The notes beneath the pieces are model-generated. The model saw only the letters and a list, made by a program, of their open reading frames with translations. It ran no database searches and was not told the DNA's origin. Shown here one piece after another: positions 33,862 to 45,800 of a stretch of 64,000 bases of DNA (position 1 is its first letter; every line of letters begins with the position of its first letter). The stretch lies in the NCBI GenBank assembly GCA_021399435.1, contig JAJTUP010000020.1, positions 372,001 through 436,000 of the forward strand. The letters run 5' to 3'. This DNA is from Diaporthe sp. PMI_573. Taxonomy: Eukaryota; Ascomycota; Sordariomycetes; Diaporthales; Diaporthaceae. The position numbers and the translations under genes were made by a program.

Positions 33862-36800
33862 CTACACCAGCTTCGTACAGAAGTCCAGAATATGTTCGAT
33901 CTTGATGTTGTCATGGCCTGCGAAGTTAGGGTCCTCCAGTCTCATCACCAACCGATCCAACTGATCCCATATTTGAATGAATTGCGAATCGTTGACCGGC
34001 CCAATGCGACCAAATGCCCTCTTCATCCCAGCGTGTTGTGAGATCAATTTGAGATTTTCGTCCATAGTTTTCCGGCGCTCAATATCTTTTTGGCTCATCG
34101 TCTGGGTTTGCGACTTGAGATCCAGCGCACAGATCTTGAAACAATAGATGACAGTCGCAGCCAGGCCCGCGGCCAAAGCTGTTGCTATGCTGGATCCTGT
34201 GGCTGGGCTGGCGCTGGCGGCGCTGGTGTTAACCTCTACACCGGGAAAGATGAAATCCACCTCCTTGTCCACCTGGTTGGCCGCCTTGCCGTAATCGTGC
34301 GCTGCACCAATGCGGAACACCTTATCACGCTGGACCGCTGATGGATAATCGGAAATCTTGAAATCGCCTTCATCTGGCGAGCTGCAGAACATGAGGACGT
34401 TTTGGTCAACAGCTTTACGCACAGCTTTCTCAAATAGCTGTTTTGCCGCGGTGGGGTTTTCCGGTATGGGTACCGTCCAGGACATGGAGATTATGGTGGC
34501 ATTCTTTTCCAAAGCAGCTTCAATTGCCTTGATTGATTCCGTTAGTAAGTTCGAACGAAAAAGAGGCCACGTATATCTAGAAAGCCCTCGGGAGAAAGCA
34601 GCCTTTCGATCTTCTGGGTTAACTCACCATTGCAGCTGACTGTAGATTAATCTCAGTCTTCGTCCTATCCTCCGAATCCTGTGTTTTCAACCGGACTATG
34701 AAGTTGTGGTTAGCCCGGTAAGTCATGCCCGAACTCGTCTCGAAAGAACTCACTGGGGTAAATTTTGGCCATCGGACACGCCCTGAGGATACACCTCGCC
34801 ATCTCGGTGCCGTGGCCTCGTGCAGAGTAGTAGGACTGTCCTATCACATCGTGACCGTAGTCAAATGTCTTTCCCCCAAGGACCCGGCCAACGAAATTCT
34901 GATCCAACAGTGATACACCATCGTCTATGAGTGCCACAACGACCTCATCTTCAGGTCCTGGAAGCTTTGCAGGCCTGTGAGTAGTATTTGTGTCCGAACC
35001 TGTACTAGTCACACCTGTGTGTTTCAAATACTCGTTTCGCGTCGTCGTCCACAGCGGGTTGAGATTTTTGACGAATGCGTCGATACATCTCAGCCACTCG
35101 TGCGCGTTGAATACTTTCTCATGCACTACTCCGGAAGTCTGACCTTGGTTTGACCCGGTTCCCAGCAACTTCGCTCCTTTCTTGTCGAGGCCTGCATGTG
35201 ATTTCAGACCAACAAAATTGACCTCGACCTTGCGTTGGCTGAGGGCCGAAGCCGATTGATCCTTGTCCTGAGGAGAATTGACGATGATACTGTAGCTGTT
35301 GAGGCGTCTTTCAAACTCCTTTGCCTTGTCCTCCATCCATTTGGTAGAGTCGTACAACTAAAACGGTCAGCTTATGGCCGACAAGAAATTGCCCACGCCT
35401 TATCAGAGAAACCGGGAACATTAATGATTTGAATGAAGATAAGAAATTTACTTCTGGAAGAAAAAAGCCAACAAAAAAAAGGCAAGAAACGATTGTCACT
35501 TACAACTACATCGTCCGGTACGAAAATGTTGACAGTTCTGAGATGCGGAAGCGACGGTAGCCCTTCAGGCTCACTCCACGCTCGCAAGACTGCGCTGTTG
35601 CCGCTCCAACGTAAGTCCAATGTCCGAAGTTGGTTTTTGGAATTGACCTTAGGACCATTCCTATCAAGCATGTCTTCTGCCTGGCTGCCGATACCACAGA
35701 TAATCTCAGGATCCACTTTGGTCCTCAGGGTCAGTAGTTATTCGAAAACAGGTCATTGGAGGATAGCGATGCCTACAGTCGATCTTCTGCCAGTCGAGGT
35801 GCTCCACTGCAATCCGATCCAGGGCACTCTTGATAGCCTCATCCGAATGCACAGATTGTCCGCCTTCTTCGACGAATACCTTGAGAATGTAACGAACTCC
35901 CCTCTTGTAAAGGAAGTCGAAGAAGAATTCCATGTCCCATCGGCCGAGTCCATCACTTGGCTTCTTCTTCGAATTGGCCTTCGGAAGCTGAATTACCTTC
36001 ACATTCGGAAAACGGACAAATTGGAGGACTTCGTCGAATTTGGTTCCTTGGAAGGCTTCTTTGAAGAGACCATCTTTCAGCTCACTTGGGAGCCTGGGTT
36101 GTGCGAAGCATGTTTGCACATCTGTGCTTTTAAGTTAATACTCATGTGTATGCTGATATACTCGGTTCGGGCACCCTTCCATTGATCTTACCTTGCGGGT
36201 TAGTATCATATAGCCAAGATGTAGCTCTTTCGATGTTTCTCGTCCTCATGTAATGCAACTTGAGCATTCGAAGCACAGTCTTGGAGTTGCGAGCAGCAGC
36301 CTCATGGTCCACAGGTCTCCGGGACCTTTTAGTGACTGTGGCGGTCCGCTTCACCTTCAACTCCGATTTGCCATCTGCGATTTCTTCCCGCATCGTGGGC
36401 ACCCGTCTTAGCGGCTTTGGAGTATTGGCTGCGACATCACTGCTTGGGGTTGCACCAAGAGCTGTCTGGATGCGAAGAGCGTCTCGATGACCCGACGGGG
36501 CCAGGCTTCTTCGATCTTTGCTTGCCTCTCTGGCTGCCGAGATCCTTTCGAGCTCTTTTCTTCTGGCCTCGGCTTCTTGTTGTTTTCGCCATTCTCGTTC
36601 TTTCTGTAGCTCATTGAGTGCATCATCATCATTATCATCCATTCGCCTCTCTCGATCTCGATCTCGAGGTCTTCCAGTCCGTTCCTTAAGGTCGCGAGAA
36701 GGAGCAGGATTGGCAGACTCAAGGCGAGCTGCCGATTTGTTCTCGGATTTGGGATCCCGTTTGGACTCAGCCTTACTCTTCGTAGTCGGATTGGACCCTC

Positions 36801-37740
36801 TGGTAGCCTCTTCCATCTGCCTCCGAGCATGCTTGCCCCCATCGTCATCCATTGCGGATACCTCTCCTTTTTTCGTTTTGTAGTCCATTGTTGCCTTTTG
36901 GGAGAACCATTCTTGGTCGTGGGCTGACGCCGATGAAACATGTTCCTGATAAACCGAAGTCTTGCACCCTTTGTTCACGTCTAGAAAGGTGTTGAATGGC
37001 TGTCCTGGTGATATTTTCTCGTGTTCCTTCAGCAACTCATTGTCTCTGTCGATGAACTTGCTGATGACTTCGACATTGCAGTGTTTGTACTGGACTGCGT
37101 AGTGCATTGGACGCCTCCCCGTTGTATCCACAGCTTCCAGAGCCTCCGTGCTGGCGTCCTCCACCATTCGCTTGAGTGTGGTTGGCTTCAGGTCCTTCTC
37201 GAAGGCCAAATGCAAACAGTTTTTGCGCCTTTCGTTTCCGCGACAGTCCTTGAGGGCGTCGGCCAGATGTTGTCTTCCGTTGTCGTCTTCTGGGCAGCTT
37301 GTTACCATACAATCGACCAATATTTTCTTCTTCTTCGCGATTGCCACATAGAGTGGGTTCTGCTGCTCATCATTGGGGATCCACAGGAAACGCGTGCACT
37401 GCTGGACCAGCCTTTTCACCAGTGCTTTTACTGAGGCAGAATCGATGCTTGCTTCCACGTTTGAAAGTACCAGGTCGACGATTGAATTGAGCACTGTTGG
37501 TGTATCGTCATTCTTGTTGTCGGTAAGATCCAGAAACATGCGGAAAAATTGATCCACATCTTGTTCTGTGAGTTTGGTCTTCCTAGTCTCGCCCTCGGCG
37601 ACCGTTCGCTCCGGCTTTTCGACGGCGTTTCTGATCCATTTTTGCGCCGCTGTTAACCTCTGCTGGTGGCTAGAGACTCCGCCGTGCTCGTCTTCGTCAT
37701 ATTCACTTCCGCTTTCATCTCGTTCCTCGGAGTCCGACAT
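33862..37740 (-). CDS. ankyrin-S8 (subtilisin-like) intracellular serine protease, 6 exons, 1,147 aa
   Basis: Exons: 37740-36192, 36121-35777, 35715-35504, 35357-34754, 34695-34628, 34527-33862; phases agree throughout. The N-terminus is acidic (SDSEERDESGSEYDEDEHGG). Residues ~110-230 contain ankyrin-like units (NPLYVAIAKKKKILVDCM, NCLHLAFEKD, RPMHYAVQYKHCNVEVI). A long charged, predicted coiled/disordered linker follows (~280-490). Residues ~517-700 form a middle region of unknown fold. The C-terminal third is a subtilase with all three catalytic residues: Asp ~848 (VALIDDGVS), His ~884 (ARGHGTEMA), Ser ~1039 (TGSSIATALAAGL). It also has the expected KNATIISMSWTVP strand. No signal peptide is present, so it should act in the cytoplasm. 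In fungi S8 domains occur in NLR-like and het-Q2-type cell-death proteins. It is divergent from the beta-rich gene at 38486, with 745 bp between starts. Confidence 0.85.
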
Positions 37741-38485
37741 GTTGGCGATGGATACCAGGGTGCGGTGATTTTATGGGGATACGGAACAAATGCGGAATTT
37801 GACAGTTTTCTCGGATCAACTGCGATCAGTATGTTGCGAGGAGTGGTAACTTTCTGCTCTTCACTAGGACGCTGAATTCGTTCATACTACTGAAGTCAGG
37901 AGACCTTCAAATGTTTTCATGCACCCCTTGTAACTGCGTACCGGCGATTTGTCACGACCATGGGGTCACCAAGCGATTCGGGATGCGAGGTTGCCGCCGA
38001 CAAACCAACCGGCCCGCTTGTGGTCGAACCAACAGACAACATCACGGAAAAATTTTGCAACTCGCAGGCAACAGTGTGACATCGCTCTCCTGCGATCCAC
38101 TGATATTGTGATGCCATGGATGCTACGCCACAGCTCTGGAGTCGCTTTTCACGAATCAACATTCGGGAACCGCGAGATGTTGGTGGATGTGCAGACCAGT
38201 TGGTCGTTCGTCGCCAGCCTTCGTGGAATGAGCCGGCCCGTACAGTGTATTGTGTCTGCTCGTTGACTGTGCATGTCAAACGGGATTCTGATGAGGAGCA
38301 CACATCTGCAGTATCTAATTATTCAGCGCAAGCTCTTCGACTCAGGATTTCTCGAATCCTCCGCCCTCCAAGCAACCATCGCATGGGACTTCGTCTTGTC
38401 ACACTTAGCTACTGAACAAAGTGCTCAAGTGCTCACTCGATAATTATAGTTTGGCTCATCAGCGTCTCATATCAACCCTACTCTC
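37741..38485. promoter_or_regulatory. shared divergent promoter region of the S8-ankyrin and beta-rich genes
   Basis: 745 bp separate two start codons pointing apart. No specific motif is assigned. The head-to-head layout allows co-regulation. Confidence 0.4.
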
Positions 38486-39400
38486 ATGCAAGCCATGTCT
38501 GACCACAAGAACGCGGATGCACTCCTCGAAGGACTGGAGCTAGACGAGGAAACCGATGTATTCGATGTTGCCATGTTCGAGTCTGGCAGTGAGGGCAGTG
38601 GCTTTCACACCAAGAACAACCCCAAAGATCCATACCAACGACGAGAGGTTATCCAGCGGACAGGTGCCATCGATATCCGTTGCTCAGTGCTGGATGTGGT
38701 TCACGGTGTCATGAGTCCAGACAGCGAATACTGGGCAACTCTCATGATCTTGCAGTTTCGATTCGACCCTCAGAAGCGGATGCGTCGCATCACTGAAGCC
38801 TCTCTCGAGCTGCTCTTTGGTCTCACGGATTCGTCCAATGAACTCCCAGAGGTTGAGGCCATCTCTTTTGATGGCAATTACAGCATTCTCCCCAGCAAAC
38901 AGAGCGAATCCACAACCGTCGGGGGCCAAGGAACCCTGGGAGCCACCCAGATAGTCACTGCTAGTGGCACGGCGAAATGGGAGAGGACTGTAACTCGGGA
39001 GACATCGGACAAGACAACTGTGAGCGGAGGAACTTTCGTCGTTGACAACATCCCACCGAATCGAATCGCCAAATGGACACTGCTGGAGAACAGAACCCTC
39101 AAGTCCGGCATTCCCGCCTCTCTGCAGGTGGCGGTGCGCATTCAGCGGCAGGATGAGGCTATTTTCACATGCATGCCCACGATCAGGTGCAAGGCAGACA
39201 AGTGGACATCAATTGAAAACTTCTTCGGCAAGGTCCCGGAGGACGACCCTATCTTATTGAATCCGGAGAGGGAACCAACTAACAGGCTCATGGTGTACGA
39301 CACGGATAACATTGGGGCCATTGATGTGCAAGCTCTCGGGAATATTATTCCTACAACCTTGATACGAGACGCTGAGCAGGGAAAGGAGGAGGCCGAATGA
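38486..39400 (+). CDS. beta-rich cytoplasmic protein of unknown function, 304 aa
   Basis: Single exon; ATG at 38486 (a second ATG three codons later would serve equally). There is no signal peptide or membrane segment. After an acidic start (LLEGLELDEETDVFDVAMF) the protein is a series of beta-like segments: IDIRCSVLDVVHGVM, YWATLMILQFRF, ASLELLFGL, then a Gly/Thr-rich pair VGGQGTLGATQIVTASGTAK. Next come AKWTLLENRTLKSGIPASLQ, VAVRIQRQDEAIFTCM, and a short end with KVPEDDPILLNPE. The layout matches an uncharacterised protein type common in filamentous ascomycetes, as far as I remember; no named domain is recognised. It is divergent from an S8-ankyrin protease gene and is followed on the same strand by an NLR-like gene, which suggests a role in the same recognition process (inference). 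Confidence 0.75.
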   Translation: MQAMSDHKNADALLEGLELDEETDVFDVAMFESGSEGSGFHTKNNPKDPYQRREVIQRTGAIDIRCSVLDVVHGVMSPDSEYWATLMILQFRFDPQKRMRRITEASLELLFGLTDSSNELPEVEAISFDGNYSILPSKQSESTTVGGQGTLGATQIVTASGTAKWERTVTRETSDKTTVSGGTFVVDNIPPNRIAKWTLLENRTLKSGIPASLQVAVRIQRQDEAIFTCMPTIRCKADKWTSIENFFGKVPEDDPILLNPEREPTNRLMVYDTDNIGAIDVQALGNIIPTTLIRDAEQGKEEAE

Positions 39401-39893
39401 ATAACTATGTCGAGTTGAATCAATCCAAATGAATTTTTAGTTGTCTTTTGTGTTGAAAGCAATGACGAGTCCCCGTTCAATCTGCTTCGTGAATGCGCCA
39501 TGGACGCGAAGACCAACCCAGTTCCGTACAGTGCGTATAGAGCATACCCCTTGCTTAGTGACCCCTACGCAGTTAAATGACTCGCCACTCAGTGGACTTC
39601 CAGCCGCACATCAGTTGAACCGTTGCCAAGGCCCTTAGTTTCCCGCGCGCGTACATTGCAAAGGTACGTACCCAGGTATTCTTGGTCTCCTGCCTCGCCC
39701 GCTTCCACCACTTGCATGATCAATTCAAGTCCGTTGTTCATCTAGTCTCGGTGCGTGAGTGCACTAATTTTTTTAATTTTTTTTTTTTGGGGTGGCACAA
39801 GCATCACAAGCCAAAGTCGAAGACACTCACGGAACACACCAAGCCAACCCTCATTCGGAACACCATCGTGTCTTAGATCCTGTGCAACCGGAA
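39401..39893. other. intergenic; 5' region of the pseudohydrolase-ankyrin gene
   Basis: 0.5 kb with a T-rich run (39770-39788). The coding frame is open upstream of 39894 as far as the poly-T, but contains no ATG there. An extra 5' exon cannot be excluded. Confidence 0.5.
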
Positions 39894-42800
39894 ATGTCCG
39901 GAAATCCAAGTCCAACATCCGAGGAATTGGAAGATGATACGGACCACGACAGCTCCAGTCATCAGGAGGCTCGCGAGTGCCTCCCTGATTCATTACCAGT
40001 GCCCAGCGCCAGTGCGGAAGACTGCGAAAATGACAGCATAGGGAGTTGGGAAAGGGCATCGGTCAACTCTTCTAGGCCTGTGACACCGGGGCTAGTTACG
40101 CTTCCAGTGCGACAATTGGGACTATCTCGGAGAGAAGGTTACTCGAGCTATGACGACTACGAGTAGGCGATTTCCTAGGATAAATCGAGTTGTACTTGGG
40201 CTGATTGTTTCACGATGCAGTGTGGTCACTGTACATGGCGCTCGCGACGATCATCAAACTGCGTGGACAGCTCGGAATGACGATTCGAACTGGATTCTCT
40301 GCGAAATGTTCTCTGGTCTTTCGGTTAGACAGTTGGACTATGTCTATGATACTGGCAACTCTGCTCGTATCTATGACCCGAGCGCCAACGGGATCACCGT
40401 CGAGGCCAATGCTCTGCTGAACAAGCTGGCGCAGAACAGAGCTGAACTTCCTTCTGTACGTGAATCTTATTACACTTCCTCTGACTTAATAAAATACTAA
40501 GGCAGAACTTGCAGACCGAAAAAGACCGTCCAATCATATGGATCTGCCACGACTTGGGAGGCAGCATTGTGAAACAGGTAAAGTAGTCCAATAACTTCTC
40601 TTAGCTTTGGAGCTTACTACTAAAACGTCTGCCTAAAGGCTCTTAACAATGCCATACACACGCAGCCGGATTTTGATTTACTGGATGTTCTCGATTCACC
40701 AGTCGAATCGGAATCGGAAGACGACCCTGATCGTTCAATGGAGCTACGCAATATATACAGGAGGCTGCCACTACTCACGGTCGCAATCGTAAGCTCTTAG
40801 CTTTAGTTCCTTCACTGATTTTGGGTTTAATGGGCTTTTGAACCTAGTACTGACTTAGAAAAGATTTTCCTCGCCTGTCCACACGGCAACGAGTCCAAAG
40901 AAGAGTTGGAGGATCAGTTATTTGCCCTACTGAATCTGCCAGGCCCTCCTGTGCAGACCCAGACCTTGCGGAAAATTACTAATCTATCTCGTCAAATCGA
41001 AAAGATTAACCTAGAATTTCTAGAGACCAACGTTATGGACCGCGCTCATATCATCAATTTCACTGGGCAAGAGAAGAATGAGACGCAGGCAAACGCGACC
41101 ATGATACCTCAAACGGCGGCGCAGGATACGAATGCAGATAATCAGGTCATAAACTCTGCCACTGACCTTCCGACAACGCCGCATCGCATCTTTTCGGTTC
41201 ACCACAGCGCTATGGTCCATAATCTCGGGCTCTATTATACATTACCTCTGGTAAGAACGGATCATCTTGATCTTGTGAGGGGGGATGAGCCATCGGAATT
41301 GTGGGATAGATCCGCGTTTCCCTCTAAGCATTGGAACAACTCTTTTGGATTCGGTAAGCCCGGTCTCTCTGTAACAGTCAAGCTGAGTTACAGATTGGAT
41401 GACAGAAAAACTGACCACAACACCAAATATAGACTTGAGAGTCGTCCCCAAATATTTGTCATATCAGAACTCGCTCCTCTCACTCTTGCCACCGACACGA
41501 GTCACCAAGTTCCGATTCTTCCTCAGCGGGGCCCCAAACCGGCCCGCTCTAATGTCCTGGATAATAGAGCACGACGCGCTCCAGAAACAGCTCTGCCAGA
41601 GGATAGGACCAAGGACTTTGCATCTTCATGCCGGAAGCTCAAGACACGAAGTTATTGACATGAAGTTAGTGTCACAACAGCTGTACAATGCGTATGAGCT
41701 CGCCAAGAGAGAAATGTGGCAAACACCCGACTTTGGCTGTTTCTATTTCGATTTTGACCAGCACGACAGCAGACGGGCTGGGATCAAAGCCATGATCGTA
41801 TCTTTCCTCTGCACCTATGAATGCCGCCTGCAGTCTCACGAAAGTCCATCGCACCCACGCTCAATTGACACCTGGTCGCTGAAGCAGATGATAAGTGTCT
41901 TTCTGGAGGTACAGGCGACTCCGAATATGAAGGACTTAACCATTATACTTGGCCGCATTGACCAATGTGATGAGAAAGAGCGCTCTATATTTCTCCAGGC
42001 CGTATTAGAGCATCAGAGGGACAACGAACTGTACTTCAACCTCCTCATAACCACGACCGGACCCGAGGGATTTCTGTGTGACATCTTGCCTCCAGGCAGC
42101 ACCATCAACCTGGACGACTGTTCTCTACCACTGAACGATTATCTGTACGTGCAAACATATCCCTAGCCGGGCAGCCCATATCACAAATTTCATCCGTCGC
42201 TTCAGGCCAGGGGACATGCAGCTAACATGAATCAGGGTATGTCCACGTGAATGTGCCACCGAAGAGAGGATACAGCGCCTGATAGCCAGACGGCCTGAAT
42301 TCACGCACAGCGGCCCCCAGTTCTCCCAGATACTCGGTCAATTCAAAGAACTGTCCAGTCTACAAGAAAAAGCCTTTGAGTGGCTCTCAAACTACAAATG
42401 CGGTTCATCAACCGACGAAGTCACCGACATGGTCCAGAAGGTATCGAGCAGTCCTCACCAGGCACTCCTCAACGCAACCATTGACAAGCTTTCGGCGGAG
42501 AGGCAAAGAATCGCGATACATATCTATGACTGGGTCAAATTTGCTTCAGAGCCTCTGACCTTGGAAATCTTGGCTGAAGCCGTCAGATATTCATTGCCAC
42601 AGGAGACAGCACGGCTACAGTACATTGAGAATCTTGAAGAGTTCAGCAGATTTGTGGAGCAAGTCATGGGAGGGATCATCTTAAAGGATGGGCGTGACCT
42701 CATATTCTCGGACGACTCCTTTTATGATGTGTCAACCACCCGCGAAGTTTGTGCTGAGCAGAACCACATTCACCGTCCACATGCGGACATGGCTACTGTC

Positions 42801-45800
42801 TGTTTGCGTTACCTGTTGGGGACAGAGGGGCAGGAAATTCTCACTCATCTGTCAGTGGATAAACAGGGCATGGATGACGTGAGCTGGTCACCTATCGCAC
42901 TTCCCCGGCACAGCCTGGTCTCATATGCGCTACGATTCTGGACAGCCCACTATCGAGCAGCTGGTGACCATCGGCCAATCGAACTTGCCACAGAACTTCT
43001 GCAAGACATGACCAAGAGGGCAGCTTGGGCAGAAGCAGTATATGTCGTTTCTAATCCATTTACTCGGACGCAGAGAGAGTATATATCTTCACTGCCGTAC
43101 ATGGCAATGTTCGGACTTGATGACCTCGTCCTCAAGCAGATCGAGCACGGGAAGGGAGAAAATAGATGGAATCAGGATCACTGGCTAGCGATTGCAGAAG
43201 CAGCGCGAAATGGACACGCAACTACGGTGACCCTGCTCCTCGAACACACCGACATGGACTCCGCTGGCCTACGAGAGGCCGTCCATTGGGCAGCCAGATG
43301 TGGCCAAGCAGAAGCACTGGACTGCTTGGTCCCCAAGGCGCAAGCGCTTGAAGATTTCAGTTGGCCGCCTAACATCCTTGAACACGCAATAGTGGCTGGA
43401 CTTGAGAATCTTGTGCTGGCCCTGGTTCAAGCTGGTTACGATTTGAATGAAGGGGACAGCACGGACTCATGCCGCGCTGCTCATTTAGCGGTACGGTACA
43501 GCCAAGATAACTTACTGAAGATCTTACTGGATAGTGGGCGTGTGGACCTCCGACTCGAGAACGATGTTGGGCAGACGCCCCTGGCCTTGGCGGCCCATGT
43601 AGGCACTGCCGCGTCGATACGACATCTTTTAGATGCAGGAGCCAGTCCCGAGGCCGGAGAATTGGGGAAGTTGCTATACGACACCATCAACTACGGGAAT
43701 CACAAGTCTCTGGAGATGCTCATCGACGCCAAGATCTTTTCAACCGACCTCTTGGCCAGCAAATTTTCTCATCTCGACGAATCTGACTTCCCTTTGATGC
43801 TTGCTGTCACAAGTGGTTTTGTCGAATGCACACGCGTCCTTTTGGACAATGGCGTTGATCCTAATGTTACCTGCGAGAAGGGAAGTGCTTTGTACCAGGC
43901 GATAGGCGATGGGCCTTTTCTCGATGTATGCCGCGTCCTTCTGGATAAGGGAGCAGACCCGAACGAGTCCACGACAGAGGTCTCTGTCTCCAGCGGCGGA
44001 AATGTGCCACTGGTAAAAGCCGCTGGAGTTGCAAACAAACTAATGGTTGAAATGCTCCTCGAGCACGAAGCCAAGATAAATGTTGCCGACCCGAACAGCG
44101 ATGAACACGACACGCCTCTTTCTCGTGCCATTGCGAATGACCTTTACGACGTCATGGAATTGCTTCTGAAGCGAGGCGCGGACCCAAACCTAATATGCGA
44201 GAGCAAACCGGACGCAAAGCTGTCCTTTCCACCACTGTATACTGCGATTTCCTTAGTTCGCGATTCCCGCTTCGTTGAGGCATTGATCAATCATGACGCA
44301 AAAATCGACTGGGCCAGGAGTGACGGCTCGTGGACTAATTGGCATGCGGCGTACGATTCGACCGATACGATGTCTTTGCTTCTCCGAAAAGGCGCGGACA
44401 TCAACGCTGTTAAGGCCGACGGCTGGACCGCGCTCATGTTGGCTGTGGAATACAAAGAGAAACGGTCTGTGGAATTCCTCTTGAAACAGACCAACCCAAA
44501 GGCGGACCTAGAAATATATTCGAAATCCGACCTGAAGTCTACAGTACTCCACCTTGCCTGCGAGTTCTACGACGTAGACATCCTGAAAATGCTCCTCGAA
44601 GCTGGAGCGGACGTCAACAGCCAAAGAAGCGATGGCGCGTTCCCGCTCAGTCTGCTCATCGACTTCAATGCGAGAGATTGCGAGGATGGCGTTGCGATGA
44701 TCCTCAAGCGGAAGCCCAATCTTGAATTGTCAGGCAGTGAAGGCTGCACGGTTCTCCACAGAATCAGGGATGAAACGCCCTTGTCCGTTGTCATGCGCCT
44801 GGTAGAAGAGGGCGCACCGGTCAACGCTGTCGATGACCGTGGCCACACTCCTCTCTCTTGGGCTGTCGAGTGTGGGAACATCAACGTTGCTCGATACCTG
44901 ACCACTGTGAAAGGTGTCAAGTGTAACATCTATCACCCAACGTTCGGAAGTATCTTACACATGGCCGCCGCGAAGTCCACGCTGGAGATGGTAAGGCAGC
45001 TTGTCAAGACGGGTGCCGAGCCCAGCGTCGTGGACCCCGCGTTCGGCGAATCAGTGCTCTACTCGGCGATTGGAAACAGCAACGAGAAGGAACGGGCAAA
45101 GATCATTCGATATCTCGTAGAGGAGGTCGGCGTCGACGTGAACGCTGTCGGCGGAGAATGGGGTTGTCCTCTACGGCGGGTAGTGGGCGAAAGATGGGAG
45201 AAATCTTTGTTGAAGTATCTCCTGCGGCACGGAGCCCGTACAGACCATACGGACACCATCGGCCGCACAGCCGTTCATTGGGCGGTTCTTCACGATGATT
45301 TGTACAACTTGAAGACGTTGGTCAAATTTGGGGCTGATCTCTCAGTCGCCGACAACTTTGGCCGCACACCACTACACTTCGCGACTACTCGATACGGAGA
45401 TTTTGGACTGATACAGTATATCCTAGAGAAGCTCCCGAAAGATGTCACCAATATCAATATTGCTGATGTGGATGGCTGGACACCACTGATGTGGGCGTGC
45501 AGGTCACAGTGGTTCTACTTGAATCGCCTAGCCCTTGTCCTGATCGACGAGTACAAAGCCGACGCAGGTGTTCGGAGCAAGGATGGGCAGTGGTCACCGC
45601 TCAAGCTAGCCGCTTTGCACTGCTGGGATGAAGAATACGTCGAGCTCCTAGCAAGGAGCGTTGAGTCGCAGGGTATTGAAAAGAGCCGCATATCGCAAGA
45701 TCGCGAGACGAAAAATGAATACCCTCGTTACAAGGATTGTGAAAGTTGTCTTACGGTATGGAACGCCACGCCGCTCGAGATTGCCTTCTTAAAGTGATAG

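Noticed and set aside
38486..39400. Calling the beta-rich protein a gasdermin
   Set aside because: The gene layout is suggestive, but no gasdermin sequence feature can be pointed to; kept as a hypothesis only.
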